Positions 25,090 through 32,544 of a stretch of 64,000 bases of DNA are shown piece after piece (the stretch's first letter is position 1; every line of letters starts with the position of its first letter). The position numbers and the translations under genes were made by a program. Source of the DNA: JADYZU01 sp964540965. GTDB taxonomy: Bacteria > Pseudomonadota > Alphaproteobacteria > Rhodobacterales > Rhodobacteraceae. The stretch is from positions 174,838 to 238,837 of the forward strand of contig CAZIOT010000004.1 of the NCBI GenBank assembly GCA_964540965.1. The letters run 5' to 3'. Below the pieces are notes generated by a model. It made no database searches and was not told the origin of the DNA. It worked only from the letters and a program-made list of their open reading frames with translations.

Positions 25090-26577
25090 TTGGCACTTGC
25101 GCAGGACAGCACCGCGGCGGCACCGGAGGGGATCGAGGTCGGGCCGGTCGCGAATGTGCTGGGCCGCATCCTTGTCACCCTTGGCCTGATGATGCTGCCG
25201 CCGGCCTTTGTCGACTGGTCCAGATCCTCGGCCAATGCCTGGGCCTTCCTGTCCTCGGCCTTCATCACCTGCATCGTCGGCGTGCTGGTCGTGCTGGCGA
25301 CGCAGCGGGCGATCCAGCGGTCGCTGACCATCCGGCAGGCCTATCTCCTGACCTTCCTGATCTGGTCGGTGCTGCCGTTCTTTGGCGCCCTGCCCCTGAT
25401 GCTGGGGGAACCTGGGCTGCACCTTACCGACGCCTATTTCGAAAGCGTCTCGGGCCTGACGACCACCGGGGCAACCGTCATCGTCGGGCTGGACCAGTTG
25501 CCGCATGGCACCAACCTGTGGCGCGGCCTGCTGAACTGGACCGGCGGCCTTGGCATCGTCTTTGTGGCGATGATCTTCCTTCCGGCGATGCGGGTCGGCG
25601 GCATGCAGATGTTCCGGGCCGAGGCGTTCGACACCTTCGGCAAGGTGCTGCCGCGGGCAAGCGACATCGCCAAGGCGCTGCTGCAGGTCTATCTCATCCT
25701 GTCGGCGGTGATCGTGCTGACCTATGCCGCGCTGGGGATGGAGCCGCTTGACGCCGTGGTCAATGCCATGGGCACGGTGTCGACCGGGGGCTTTTCGTCG
25801 TCCGACCTGTCGTTCGGGAAATATCCCGGCGCGATCGAATATCTGTGCGGCATCTTCATGTGCGTGTCGGCGCTGCCCTATGTCCGCTATATCCAGCTTT
25901 TGCGCAATCAGCCGGGGCCGATCCTGCGCGACGAACAGGTGCGCTTCTTCCTGCTGGCATTGGCGGCGGGTGTGCTGATATCGACCCTCTGGGCGGTCCT
26001 GCACCTGAACATGGGGGTCGAGCCGGCGTTGCGGCAAAGCTTCGTCAACCTCGCCTCGATCGCCACTGGCACCGGATTTTTCTCGGGCTCGTTCGTGTTC
26101 TGGGAAGGGCCGGCGCTGGTCGTGGCCTTCATCATCGGCTTTCTCGGCGGCTGTTCGGGGTCATCGACCGGGGCGATGTCGTCGTTCCGGGTGATGCTGA
26201 CGCTGCGGGTCCTGTGGGCGCGCATCCGCCAGATCCAGAGCCCGAGCCGGGTGATCCCGATCCGCTACGATGGCCAGCCGGTGGGGCCGGATGTGATCGA
26301 TTCGCTGATGGTGTTCATGACCGCCTATATCTTTGGCCTCGGGGTCATCGCGGTGGGCATCGCGCTCAGCGGTGCCGATTCCTATTCCGCGCTGATCGGG
26401 TCGTGGATGGCGCTCGGCAATATCGGCTATGGCTTTGGCCCGCTGGTCGCTGCCACCGGCACCTTCATCGAATACCCCGAGCCCGCGAAATGGCTGATGT
26501 CGCTGGCGATGCTTCTGGGGCGGCTGGGGCTGATGTCGATCTTCGTACTGGTGCTGCCGCGGTTCTGGCAGCGGTAG
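25090..26577 (+). CDS. trkH: Trk-type potassium uptake protein TrkH
   Basis: Membrane subunit of the Trk K+ uptake system (495 aa). The four pore loops of the TrkH/KtrB fold are visible: GLTTTGATVI, STGGFSSSD, TGTGFFSG and NIGYGFGP, each with its selectivity-filter glycine. The start is TTG at 25090, behind AAAGGGG; no nearby ATG gives the full N-terminus. It needs a cytosolic TrkA partner, not present in this window. Followed by a strong terminator. Confidence 0.92.
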   Translation: MALAQDSTAAAPEGIEVGPVANVLGRILVTLGLMMLPPAFVDWSRSSANAWAFLSSAFITCIVGVLVVLATQRAIQRSLTIRQAYLLTFLIWSVLPFFGALPLMLGEPGLHLTDAYFESVSGLTTTGATVIVGLDQLPHGTNLWRGLLNWTGGLGIVFVAMIFLPAMRVGGMQMFRAEAFDTFGKVLPRASDIAKALLQVYLILSAVIVLTYAALGMEPLDAVVNAMGTVSTGGFSSSDLSFGKYPGAIEYLCGIFMCVSALPYVRYIQLLRNQPGPILRDEQVRFFLLALAAGVLISTLWAVLHLNMGVEPALRQSFVNLASIATGTGFFSGSFVFWEGPALVVAFIIGFLGGCSGSSTGAMSSFRVMLTLRVLWARIRQIQSPSRVIPIRYDGQPVGPDVIDSLMVFMTAYIFGLGVIAVGIALSGADSYSALIGSWMALGNIGYGFGPLVAATGTFIEYPEPAKWLMSLAMLLGRLGLMSIFVLVLPRFWQR

Positions 26578-26581
26578 GAAA

Positions 26582-26616
26582 GAAAAATCCCGGCGCGGGG
26601 TGGCCCGCGCCGGGAT
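26582..26616. terminator. Bidirectional terminator between trkH and the LCCL gene
   Basis: AAAAA then ATCCCGGCGCGGG-gtgg-CCCGCGCCGGGAT (26587-26616). On the minus strand the 13-bp stem is followed by TTTTTCTTTC, a classic intrinsic terminator for the LCCL gene. It also lies 10 bases after trkH and can end that transcript. Confidence 0.82.
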
Positions 26617-26634
26617 CCGTCGTGGCCGTCCGCC

Positions 26635-27939
26635 CTATTGGACGAAGACGTAGCTGCCGCCCCAGGAACCATAGTTCGAGGAGTTGACGCCGTTCATCGC
26701 CGAGCCGGCAAAGCTTGCCTGCGGGCCGGTCAGCTGCACCGTCACCGTGCCCGACTGTCCGGCGGCAAGGATACCGGCATGGACCGCAGCGGCGGCCAGC
26801 GACGAATCGTCGGTATAGGGGCCCGAACCCCAGACCGAGCCCGAGGTGGTTCCGACGACGCTGAACGACAGGGTGACGCCGACCTGATCGCGATAGGCGG
26901 CAAGGTTGCCGGGATCAGGCAGGACGTTCGCCGCCGGCACCGGGGTCGGCGTGGGGGTGCCGCCCGGAACGGGCTTGCCGGTGGTGCCCGGGGTCGGCGC
27001 AGCGCCGCCCGTGACGCCGACGGTCAGCGCCCCCTGGCAAAGTTCCGCGCTCCAGGTGCCGGCCCAGATGTCATAGACGCCATCGGTGGCCGGCAGCACC
27101 AGCTGCGAATTGGTGCCCACGCTGTCGTCGTTGAACTGCCAGGCGCCGGTGTTGTCATTGACCAGGAGCACCACGTCGCAATCGCCCTCGACCCCGAGCG
27201 TCAGTTGCTGGCCCGGCGCGGTGCCGGTCAGGTTCAGCTCGAAATCCGGGGTGCTGGCGACATAGCCGCCGACCATCAGGTCGGGGCAGGTCGACAGGTT
27301 GACCTCGCCACCGGCGACAACGTCGATCCGCTGCTGGCTGGCCAGTTGCGCGGCGCCGAAATCAAGCGGCGCGCCGACAAGGCTGACATCCGGGCAGGTC
27401 GCGGCCGGGGTGGGTGTCGGCGTCGGTGTGGGCGTCGCCCCGCCCGCACCGATCTGGAGCGAGAAGGTGGCGTTGCAGGTCGCCTGGTCATAGGTGCCGA
27501 CCCAGATGTCATAGATGCCATCGGCGGCGGGGAAGGTCAGAACCGGGTCGATACCCGCGGGGCCGTCGTCGTTGAACTGCCAGGCGCCGGTCGAATCATT
27601 GGCCAGGATCACCGTGTCGCAGGTGCCCTGCACGGAAAGGGTCAGGTTGCTGCCCGGCGCCACGCCGGTCAGTTGCAGCTCGTAATCCGGGCCCGAGACG
27701 ACAAAACCCGCGCCCGGCACGTCCATGCAGTTGGACAGGTTGATGTCACCGCCCGCCACCATCGGCAGGGCCTGCGGCTGCGCAAGCTGGCTCGCGGTAT
27801 AGCTGAGCGGGGTGATGGTGGGGCCGTTGATGTCGGGACAGGCCTGTGCGGCGGCAAGGCCAGGGAACGCACCGAATAGAATGACCGCGGCGAGCCGGCG
27901 CAACGTCGCCGTGCCTGAAATGGATTGCAAGAACCGCAT
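26635..27939 (-). CDS. Secreted protein with two Cys-containing repeats and a C-terminal LCCL domain
   Basis: A 434-aa exported protein. Signal peptide residues 1-32 (LAAVILFGAFPGLAAAQ). Two homologous domains follow, about 34-163 and 182-309, each with four cysteines at matching spacing (34, 71, 107, 155; 182, 218, 254, 301) and the repeated motif TGAWQFNDD. A TPTPTPTPTP linker (169-178) separates them, and a second Pro/Thr linker leads to residues ~345-434, which match the LCCL pattern: VWGSGPYTDDSSLAAAAVHA, then NGVNSSNYGSWGGSYVFV. LCCL domains are best known from eukaryotic extracellular proteins and some bacterial surface proteins. The start is behind GAGGAGAACC. Likely periplasmic or surface-exposed; ligand unknown. 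Confidence 0.8.
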   Translation of the reverse strand: MRFLQSISGTATLRRLAAVILFGAFPGLAAAQACPDINGPTITPLSYTASQLAQPQALPMVAGGDINLSNCMDVPGAGFVVSGPDYELQLTGVAPGSNLTLSVQGTCDTVILANDSTGAWQFNDDGPAGIDPVLTFPAADGIYDIWVGTYDQATCNATFSLQIGAGGATPTPTPTPTPAATCPDVSLVGAPLDFGAAQLASQQRIDVVAGGEVNLSTCPDLMVGGYVASTPDFELNLTGTAPGQQLTLGVEGDCDVVLLVNDNTGAWQFNDDSVGTNSQLVLPATDGVYDIWAGTWSAELCQGALTVGVTGGAAPTPGTTGKPVPGGTPTPTPVPAANVLPDPGNLAAYRDQVGVTLSFSVVGTTSGSVWGSGPYTDDSSLAAAAVHAGILAAGQSGTVTVQLTGPQASFAGSAMNGVNSSNYGSWGGSYVFVQ

Positions 27940-28040
27940 CGGTTCTCCTCCGTCGATGGAAATGCAAGGCAGGAGTGCCTGGCCCAGAGGCTACGGCAAG
28001 GCCGGCGCATTCTGCAATCGTTTCATCGTGAACAGCCGGG

Positions 28041-28604
28041 TCAAAGACCGTCGGTTGCCGGTTTTCCAGACCTTTCGGGGGCAGGAAGGGCGCGGACGGG
28101 TTCCGGAGGAATCACCGGAGCCTCCATCAGATCCTCGATGAACAGGGACAGAAGCTGCGGCCGGCCGCTGACGCCTGCCTTGCGGTAGATGGCATTTGTC
28201 TGCGCCTTGACCGTGCCTTCCGAGGTGCCGCGCAGCCCGGCGATGTCCTGCGTCGAAAGGCCCTTGATCGCGAAAAGCGCCACGTCGCGCTCGGCCGGGG
28301 TCAGGGCCCAGCCGGCAAACCGCTCTTCCAGCAGGTCGGCAAAGGCGCCGCGGGCGATGCGCAACTGGCCCTCGACCTCGGCCGTGCGGCGCTGGCTGCG
28401 ACGGATCAGCAGGACCGCGACCACGATGCCCAGCACCAGCCCGACCGAGGCGCCGATCTCGATCAGTTCGCGAAAGGTCCAGTTGAAGGGCGGCAGGCCC
28501 AGCACCGAAAAAAGGATGTCCGAGACGAAAAAGAACGCGCAAAGGCACTGCACGGCCAGCGTGGCCCACAGCACCGCGCGAGAGGAAGGGCGCAGGCGGG
28601 CCAA
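28041..28604 (-). CDS. Membrane-anchored LuxR-type HTH regulator
   Basis: A 187-aa protein with two predicted membrane helices (residues ~11-33 and ~47-67), a charged cytoplasmic linker (RRSQRRTAEVEGQ) and a LuxR/GerE helix-turn-helix (101-158: LTPAERDVALFAIKGLSTQD, then GTSEGTVKAQTNAIYRKAGV). The start is TTG with a weak ribosome-binding site. It is the third gene behind two secreted PepSY-like proteins on the same strand, 24 bases after the second. Membrane-bound one-component regulators can pass envelope signals directly to DNA; that this one senses its neighbours is inferred. Confidence 0.8.
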   Translation of the reverse strand: MARLRPSSRAVLWATLAVQCLCAFFFVSDILFSVLGLPPFNWTFRELIEIGASVGLVLGIVVAVLLIRRSQRRTAEVEGQLRIARGAFADLLEERFAGWALTPAERDVALFAIKGLSTQDIAGLRGTSEGTVKAQTNAIYRKAGVSGRPQLLSLFIEDLMEAPVIPPEPVRALPAPERSGKPATDGL

Positions 28605-28628
28605 GGTCAGCCCAGCCGCCGGACCGGA

Positions 28629-29045
28629 TCAGTCGTCATCGCCGCCGCCGCCATTGTCGTCATCGTCGCCGCCCCCTTGGCCGCCCTGGCCGTCGTCCCC
28701 ATCGTCGTCCCCATCGTCGTCGTCGCCATTGCCCCGGCCGCTGTTGTCATCGTCCCGGCCGCTGTCGGGGGCAACGATGATCGGCATGACGGCGCTGCCG
28801 TCGAGCGCGGTCAGATAATCGCGCAGGATTTCGCCGGTGTTCGGGTTCAGCACCAGTTCGCGCCGGTAATCGGCGCTGAAGGCCAGGATATGCAGGCGCC
28901 CCAGAAGGGTGCGCGAGACGACGAATTCGCTGAAGCCCTGCTGGCGCAGCTGGGTCAGGATCGACTCCTCGATCCCCTGCGCCATGCCGATAGTCCCGGC
29001 AAGGGCAAGGGCGGCGGCCAGGGCGATGCGCTTGAGCCAGGTCAT
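28629..29045 (-). CDS. Secreted PepSY-like protein with Asp/Gly-rich tail
   Basis: 138 aa from ATG 29045. A signal peptide (residues ~1-23, ALAAALALAGTIGMAQ) is followed by a ~60-residue PepSY-like domain (QQGFSEFVVS, LVLNPNTGEILRDYL) and a tail from ~residue 94 made almost entirely of Asp and Gly (GDDDDGDDDGDDGQGGQGGG), ending GGGGDDD. The domain resembles the N-terminal part of the next upstream protein, so the two are paralogues. The acidic tail could bind calcium or other cations. 52 bases separate the genes. Confidence 0.75.
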   Translation of the reverse strand: MTWLKRIALAAALALAGTIGMAQGIEESILTQLRQQGFSEFVVSRTLLGRLHILAFSADYRRELVLNPNTGEILRDYLTALDGSAVMPIIVAPDSGRDDDNSGRGNGDDDDGDDDGDDGQGGQGGGDDDDNGGGGDDD

Positions 29046-29097
29046 GGCGGGCCTTTCGGGTGGGGATCCCCGCCGTTGCGGCGGGGATCCGGGTTCG

Positions 29098-29661
29098 TCA
29101 GTCGTCATCGCCACCATGGCGGCGGCGGTCGTCGTCGTCATCATCGCGGTCGCGGCGGTCGTCACGGTCGTCACGGTCGTCGTCGCGGCGATCATCGTCC
29201 CAACGGTCGTCGTCCCAACGGTCGTCATCCCGGCGGTCATCGTCCCAACGGTCGTCGTCCCAACGGTCGTCGTCCCGGCGGTCGCCATCCCGGCGGTCGT
29301 CGTCCCGGCGATCATCGTCCCAACGGTCGTCATCGCGGCGGTCATCGTCCCAGCGGTCGTCATCGCGGGTGAAATCGTCGTCGTCGCGCTCATAGAACAC
29401 GCCCGGCCGGGTGTTGTCGTCGCCATCGACCCGCTCGAACTCCTGGCGCAGGATGGCGCCGGTCGCGGCGTCATAGACCACCTCGGCCTTCTGGGTGCCG
29501 CGGATCGCCTCGACCTTGACCTGGGTCGGGCCGGTCTCGATCTCGATGCGCTGATAGCCCTGCGCCTGCCAGGCTGCGACCAGCGAATCGGTCAGCGGCG
29601 AGGCGGTGGCGGAACCCGCGGCAAGGATCAGGGCGGCGGCGGTGAGGGGGAACAGTTTCAT
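29098..29661 (-). CDS. Secreted PepSY-like protein with repetitive Asp/Arg/Trp tail
   Basis: 187 aa from ATG 29661. Signal peptide MKLFPLTAAALILAAGSATA, then a PepSY-like domain (AAWQAQGYQRIEIE, AEVVYDAATGAILRQEF) to about residue 80. From ~95 to the end the protein is a tandem of DDDRW and DDDRR pentapeptides, ending in DRDDDDDDRRRHGGDDD. At DNA level this is a 15-bp tandem repeat. The tail is nearly all acidic and basic residues with periodic Trp, so probably disordered or cation-binding. First gene of a minus-strand group with the shorter paralogue and the membrane LuxR-type regulator. Confidence 0.75.
   Translation of the reverse strand: MKLFPLTAAALILAAGSATASPLTDSLVAAWQAQGYQRIEIETGPTQVKVEAIRGTQKAEVVYDAATGAILRQEFERVDGDDNTRPGVFYERDDDDFTRDDDRWDDDRRDDDRWDDDRRDDDRRDGDRRDDDRWDDDRWDDDRRDDDRWDDDRWDDDRRDDDRDDRDDRRDRDDDDDDRRRHGGDDD
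29125..29385. repeat. 15-bp tandem repeat inside the acidic-tail gene
   Basis: Plus-strand units of the form CGGTCGTCGTCCCAA / CGGTCGTCATCCCGG repeat head to tail across ~260 bases, coding for alternating DDDRW and DDDRR on the minus strand. Units differ at third positions, so the array is old enough to diverge but still prone to slippage. Confidence 0.8.
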
Positions 29662-29820
29662 GTCATGTCTCCGTCCGGGCCGGTGCGGGATTGCGCCGGC
29701 GGCCAGACCGGGATGCCCCCGGGTCCGCGCCGCCACCATTGCCGCAGGGTTTAACCGGACCGGCCGAAAGGTCTATGCCCCCGGCCTAAACCCCGGTTTA
29801 TGCCGGGGTTGCGGGGGATT

Positions 29821-30153
29821 TCAGGGCCCCTCGCAGCGGGCATAGGTCACGGCATAGCCGTCCTCGACCCGAACCAGCCCGCCATCCGACGCCGGCATGA
29901 GCAGGATTCGCCGGGTCCAGCTTTCGCCTTCGCCCGTGCAGGTCGCGTCATAAAGCACGGCATCGGTCATGCCGCGCACCGCGACGGGATCGGTCAGGGT
30001 GCAGGTGCTTTCATGGAAAGAGATCGTCCCCTTTCCCACCGTCACGCGACCGTCCGACATCGTTCCGGCGGCACAATCAAGCGAATAGGTCCCCTCGACC
30101 TGCGCCATTGCGGCCACCGGAAGGGCCATCGCGACCAGCGCCGGGCGGATCAT
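29821..30153 (-). CDS. Small secreted protein of unknown function
   Basis: 110 aa from the ATG at 30153, with a signal peptide (MIRPALVAMALPVAAMAQ). The mature part has four cysteines (LDCAAG, STCTL, ATCTGEG, ARCEGP at the end), probably two disulfides, in a compact beta-rich domain. The start overlaps the trpB stop codon (ATGA), so it is co-translated with trpB although nothing suggests a role in tryptophan synthesis. No family recognised. Confidence 0.7.
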   Translation of the reverse strand: MIRPALVAMALPVAAMAQVEGTYSLDCAAGTMSDGRVTVGKGTISFHESTCTLTDPVAVRGMTDAVLYDATCTGEGESWTRRILLMPASDGGLVRVEDGYAVTYARCEGP

Positions 30154-31382
30154 GCCTTCATCTCCACGCCCAGATGGCGGGCGACGGTGAAGATGTCCTT
30201 GTCGCCGCGGCCCGACAGGTTGATGACGATGATCTTGTCCTTTGGCAGGGTCGGCGCCAGCTTCATCACCTGTGCCACGGCATGGGACGATTCGAGCGCG
30301 GGAATGATCCCCTCCTGCGCGCACAGCAACTGGAACGCCTCGAGCGCCTCGGCATCGGTGATCGAGACATATTCGGCGCGGCCGGTGTCGTGCAGCCAGG
30401 AATGTTCGGGCCCGATGCCGGGGTAATCAAGGCCGGCCGAAATCGAATAGCCTTCAAGGATCTGGCCGTCGTCATCCTGCAAGAGATAGGTGCGGTTGCC
30501 GTGCAGCACGCCGGGCCGGCCGCCGGTCAGGCTGGCGCAATGCTCCATGCGGTCATCGACGCCCTTGCCGCCGGCCTCGACCCCCACGATGCGGACCGAG
30601 GGGTCGTCAAGGAACGGGTGGAACAGGCCCATGGCGTTCGACCCCCCACCGACCGCGGCAACGATCACATCCGGCAGGCGGCCCTTGCCCTCCTGCTCTT
30701 CCAGTTGCCAGCGGGTTTCCTGGCCGATGATCGCCTGGAAATCGCGCACCATCGCCGGATAGGGATGCGGGCCGGCAACCGTGCCGATGCAATAGAAGGT
30801 GTCGCGGACATTGGTCACCCAGTCGCGCAACGCATCGTTCATCGCGTCCTTGAGCGTGCCGCGCCCGCTTGTCACCGGCACCACCTCGGCCCCGAGAAGC
30901 TTCATGCGGAACACGTTCGGCGCCTGCCGCTCCACATCATGGGCGCCCATGTAGACCACGCATTTCAGGCCGAACTTGGCGCAGACCGTGGCGGTGGCGA
31001 CGCCATGCTGGCCGGCCCCCGTCTCGGCGATGATCCGGGTCTTGCCCATGCGGCGGGCAAGGATGATCTGGCCCAGCACGTTGTTGATCTTGTGCGCGCC
31101 GGTGTGGTTCAGCTCCTCGCGCTTGAGGTAGATCTTTGCCCCGCCCAGATGGTTGGTCAGCCGTTCAGCGAAATACAGCGGGCTGGGCCGGCCGACGTAA
31201 TGCTTCCACAGCCATTTCATCTCGTCCCAGAAGGTCGCGTCGGTCTTGGCGATCTCGTATTGCCGTTCGAGTTCAAGGATCAGCGGCATCAGCGTTTCCG
31301 ACACGAAGCGGCCGCCGAAGATGCCAAAGCGGCCGCGTTCGTCGGGGCCGGTCATGAAACTGTTGATGAGATCCTCGGCCAT
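30150..31382 (-). CDS. trpB: Tryptophan synthase beta chain
   Basis: PLP enzyme joining indole and serine to give tryptophan (410 aa). PLP lysine K98 lies in HTGAHKINN; the phosphate-binding GGGSNAMG loop and the C-terminal NLSGRGDKD are intact. The start is ATG 31382 behind AGGAGGG; a longer frame upstream (to 31466) lacks support. No trpA is adjacent here. The GNAT gene ends 87 bases upstream. Confidence 0.96.
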   Translation of the reverse strand: MAEDLINSFMTGPDERGRFGIFGGRFVSETLMPLILELERQYEIAKTDATFWDEMKWLWKHYVGRPSPLYFAERLTNHLGGAKIYLKREELNHTGAHKINNVLGQIILARRMGKTRIIAETGAGQHGVATATVCAKFGLKCVVYMGAHDVERQAPNVFRMKLLGAEVVPVTSGRGTLKDAMNDALRDWVTNVRDTFYCIGTVAGPHPYPAMVRDFQAIIGQETRWQLEEQEGKGRLPDVIVAAVGGGSNAMGLFHPFLDDPSVRIVGVEAGGKGVDDRMEHCASLTGGRPGVLHGNRTYLLQDDDGQILEGYSISAGLDYPGIGPEHSWLHDTGRAEYVSITDAEALEAFQLLCAQEGIIPALESSHAVAQVMKLAPTLPKDKIIVINLSGRGDKDIFTVARHLGVEMKA

Positions 31383-31469
31383 CCGGCGCCCTCCTGCTGT
31401 CGTCCGGGTGTAGCGCGCGGGCCGGGTCGGGTAAAGCGGCGGCCGGTGGCGCGCCGGCAGGGCCAAAGC

Positions 31470-31913
31470 CTAGAGCAGCTTCTTGAACCCCTCGTGCGAC
31501 TGGTCATAGCCCAGCCGGCGATAAAAGGCGTGCGCCCGGTCGCGGCGCTTGTCGCTGGTCAGTTGCACCAGCCCGGCGCCGGCGGCGCGCGCCCGCGCCT
31601 CGATCTCGGCCATCATGGCGGCGCCCAGGCCCTGCGATCGCAGGTCGGGCGCCACCCGCACCGCCTCGACCAGGGCACGGGTCATGCCGCCGCGCGACAG
31701 GCCGCGCAGGAAGGTCAGCTGCGCAGTGGCGACGACGCGGCCGCCATCCTCGGCCACCAGCAGGAACGTTGAGGGATCGTCGCGGATCGCGGCGAAGGCC
31801 GCCAGATAGGTGGCGGCTGCCGCGCCCTCGCGCCCCGCGGCCACCGGATCGTCGGCCAACAGCCCGACGATAGCCGGCACATCCGATTCGACCGCCTCGC
31901 GAAACCTGACCAT
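31470..31913 (-). CDS. GNAT-family N-acetyltransferase
   Basis: 147-aa acetyl-CoA-dependent N-acetyltransferase. It begins with the family pattern VRFREAVESDVPAIVGLL; motif A, the acetyl-CoA pyrophosphate site, reads VRVAPDLRSQGLGAAMM, and motif B ends in HAFYRRLGY. Acceptor unknown. It is upstream of trpB on the same strand with 87 bases between them and may be expressed on its own. Confidence 0.85.
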   Translation of the reverse strand: MVRFREAVESDVPAIVGLLADDPVAAGREGAAAATYLAAFAAIRDDPSTFLLVAEDGGRVVATAQLTFLRGLSRGGMTRALVEAVRVAPDLRSQGLGAAMMAEIEARARAAGAGLVQLTSDKRRDRAHAFYRRLGYDQSHEGFKKLL

Positions 31914-31981
31914 GGCGCCCCTGCCCCGCTCCCTGCCGTTACGGAAATTGCCGCACCGGCGCGGATTCCGACATGACCTTT

Positions 31982-32000
31982 CGTCACCGATTTCGTGACG
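31982..32000. promoter_or_regulatory. Inverted repeat CGTCAC/GTGACG
   Basis: CGTCAC-cgatttc-GTGACG, perfect 6-bp arms, in the 177-base region between the GNAT gene and the MerR gene, directly before the ACGT array. Confidence 0.35.
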
Positions 32001-32005
32001 CGGCG

Positions 32006-32025
32006 TTACGTTTACGTCAACGTCA
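32006..32025. promoter_or_regulatory. Phased ACGT array, candidate MerR operator
   Basis: TTACGTTTACGTCAACGTCA contains three ACGT boxes at exact 6-base steps (32008, 32014, 32020), upstream of the MerR-family gene. MerR-type regulators of acyl-CoA and branched-chain catabolism in proteobacteria are reported to use ACGT-rich sites, so this is a good operator candidate. Confidence 0.45.
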
Positions 32026-32057
32026 TCTTTGCTTGTAGGGTGGCTGCAAAGGCCCCA

Positions 32058-32074
32058 GTTGACGTGCAGTCAAC
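32058..32074. promoter_or_regulatory. Perfect dyad GTTGAC-GTGCA-GTCAAC
   Basis: A perfect 6-bp dyad with a 5-base spacer ends 22 bases before the MerR start codon. It also has an ACGT core in the left half (GACGTG). Its place suggests autoregulation. Confidence 0.45.
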
Positions 32075-32096
32075 CCGCTGACCCTGGGGAATGTGC

Positions 32097-32492
32097 ATGA
32101 CCGACCAGACGATGACCATCCGCGAAATGTGCGAAGCTTTCGATGTCACCCCGCGCACCCTGCGCTTCTACGAGGCCAAGGAGCTTTTGTTCCCGGTCCG
32201 CCGCGGCACCGCGCGCTTTTTCACCCGCCGCGACCGCGCCCGGCTGAAGCTGATCCTGCGCGGCAAGCGTTTCGGCTTCAGCCTCGAGGAAATCCGGCAG
32301 TTGCTGGATCTCTACGACATGGGCGACAGCCAGCAGACGCAACTGGCCCGCACCTATGACCTCGCCCGCAAGCATCTTGCCGAGATGGAGGCGCAGCGCG
32401 CCGAACTGGACGAGGCGATCACCGAACTGAAGGCGCAGATGGACTGGGGTGCCGCGGAACTCGCGCGGCGCAGTACCGGCGCCGCTGCCTGA
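32097..32492 (+). CDS. MerR-family regulator of the beta-oxidation operon
   Basis: 131 aa from ATG 32097 (an ATG at 32091 sits too close to GGGGA). The N-terminal winged helix reads MTIREMCEAFDVTPRTLRFY, the MerR signature, followed by FFTRRDRARLKLILRGKRFG and a C-terminal coiled coil (LAEMEAQRAELDEAITELKA) for dimerisation. There is no metal-binding cysteine pattern, so it belongs with metabolite-sensing MerR proteins such as LiuR-type regulators. It is 52 bases upstream of the acyl-CoA dehydrogenase gene on the same strand and probably controls the following genes; an acyl-CoA effector is inferred. Confidence 0.87.
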   Translation: MTDQTMTIREMCEAFDVTPRTLRFYEAKELLFPVRRGTARFFTRRDRARLKLILRGKRFGFSLEEIRQLLDLYDMGDSQQTQLARTYDLARKHLAEMEAQRAELDEAITELKAQMDWGAAELARRSTGAAA

Positions 32493-32544
32493 CGACCAGA
32501 CCGGGCGGCCCGCAGCCGCCCGCCGAAGAAGGAGGAGACGAAAG

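Noticed and set aside
29125..29385. CRISPR-like array
   Set aside because: Units are 15 bases with no spacers and form part of a coding repeat; no cas genes are nearby.
28629..29474. 281-aa Thr/Met-rich N-terminal extension of the shorter PepSY-like protein
   Set aside because: The extra part is the 15-bp repeat read in another frame. A signal peptide starts at 29045.
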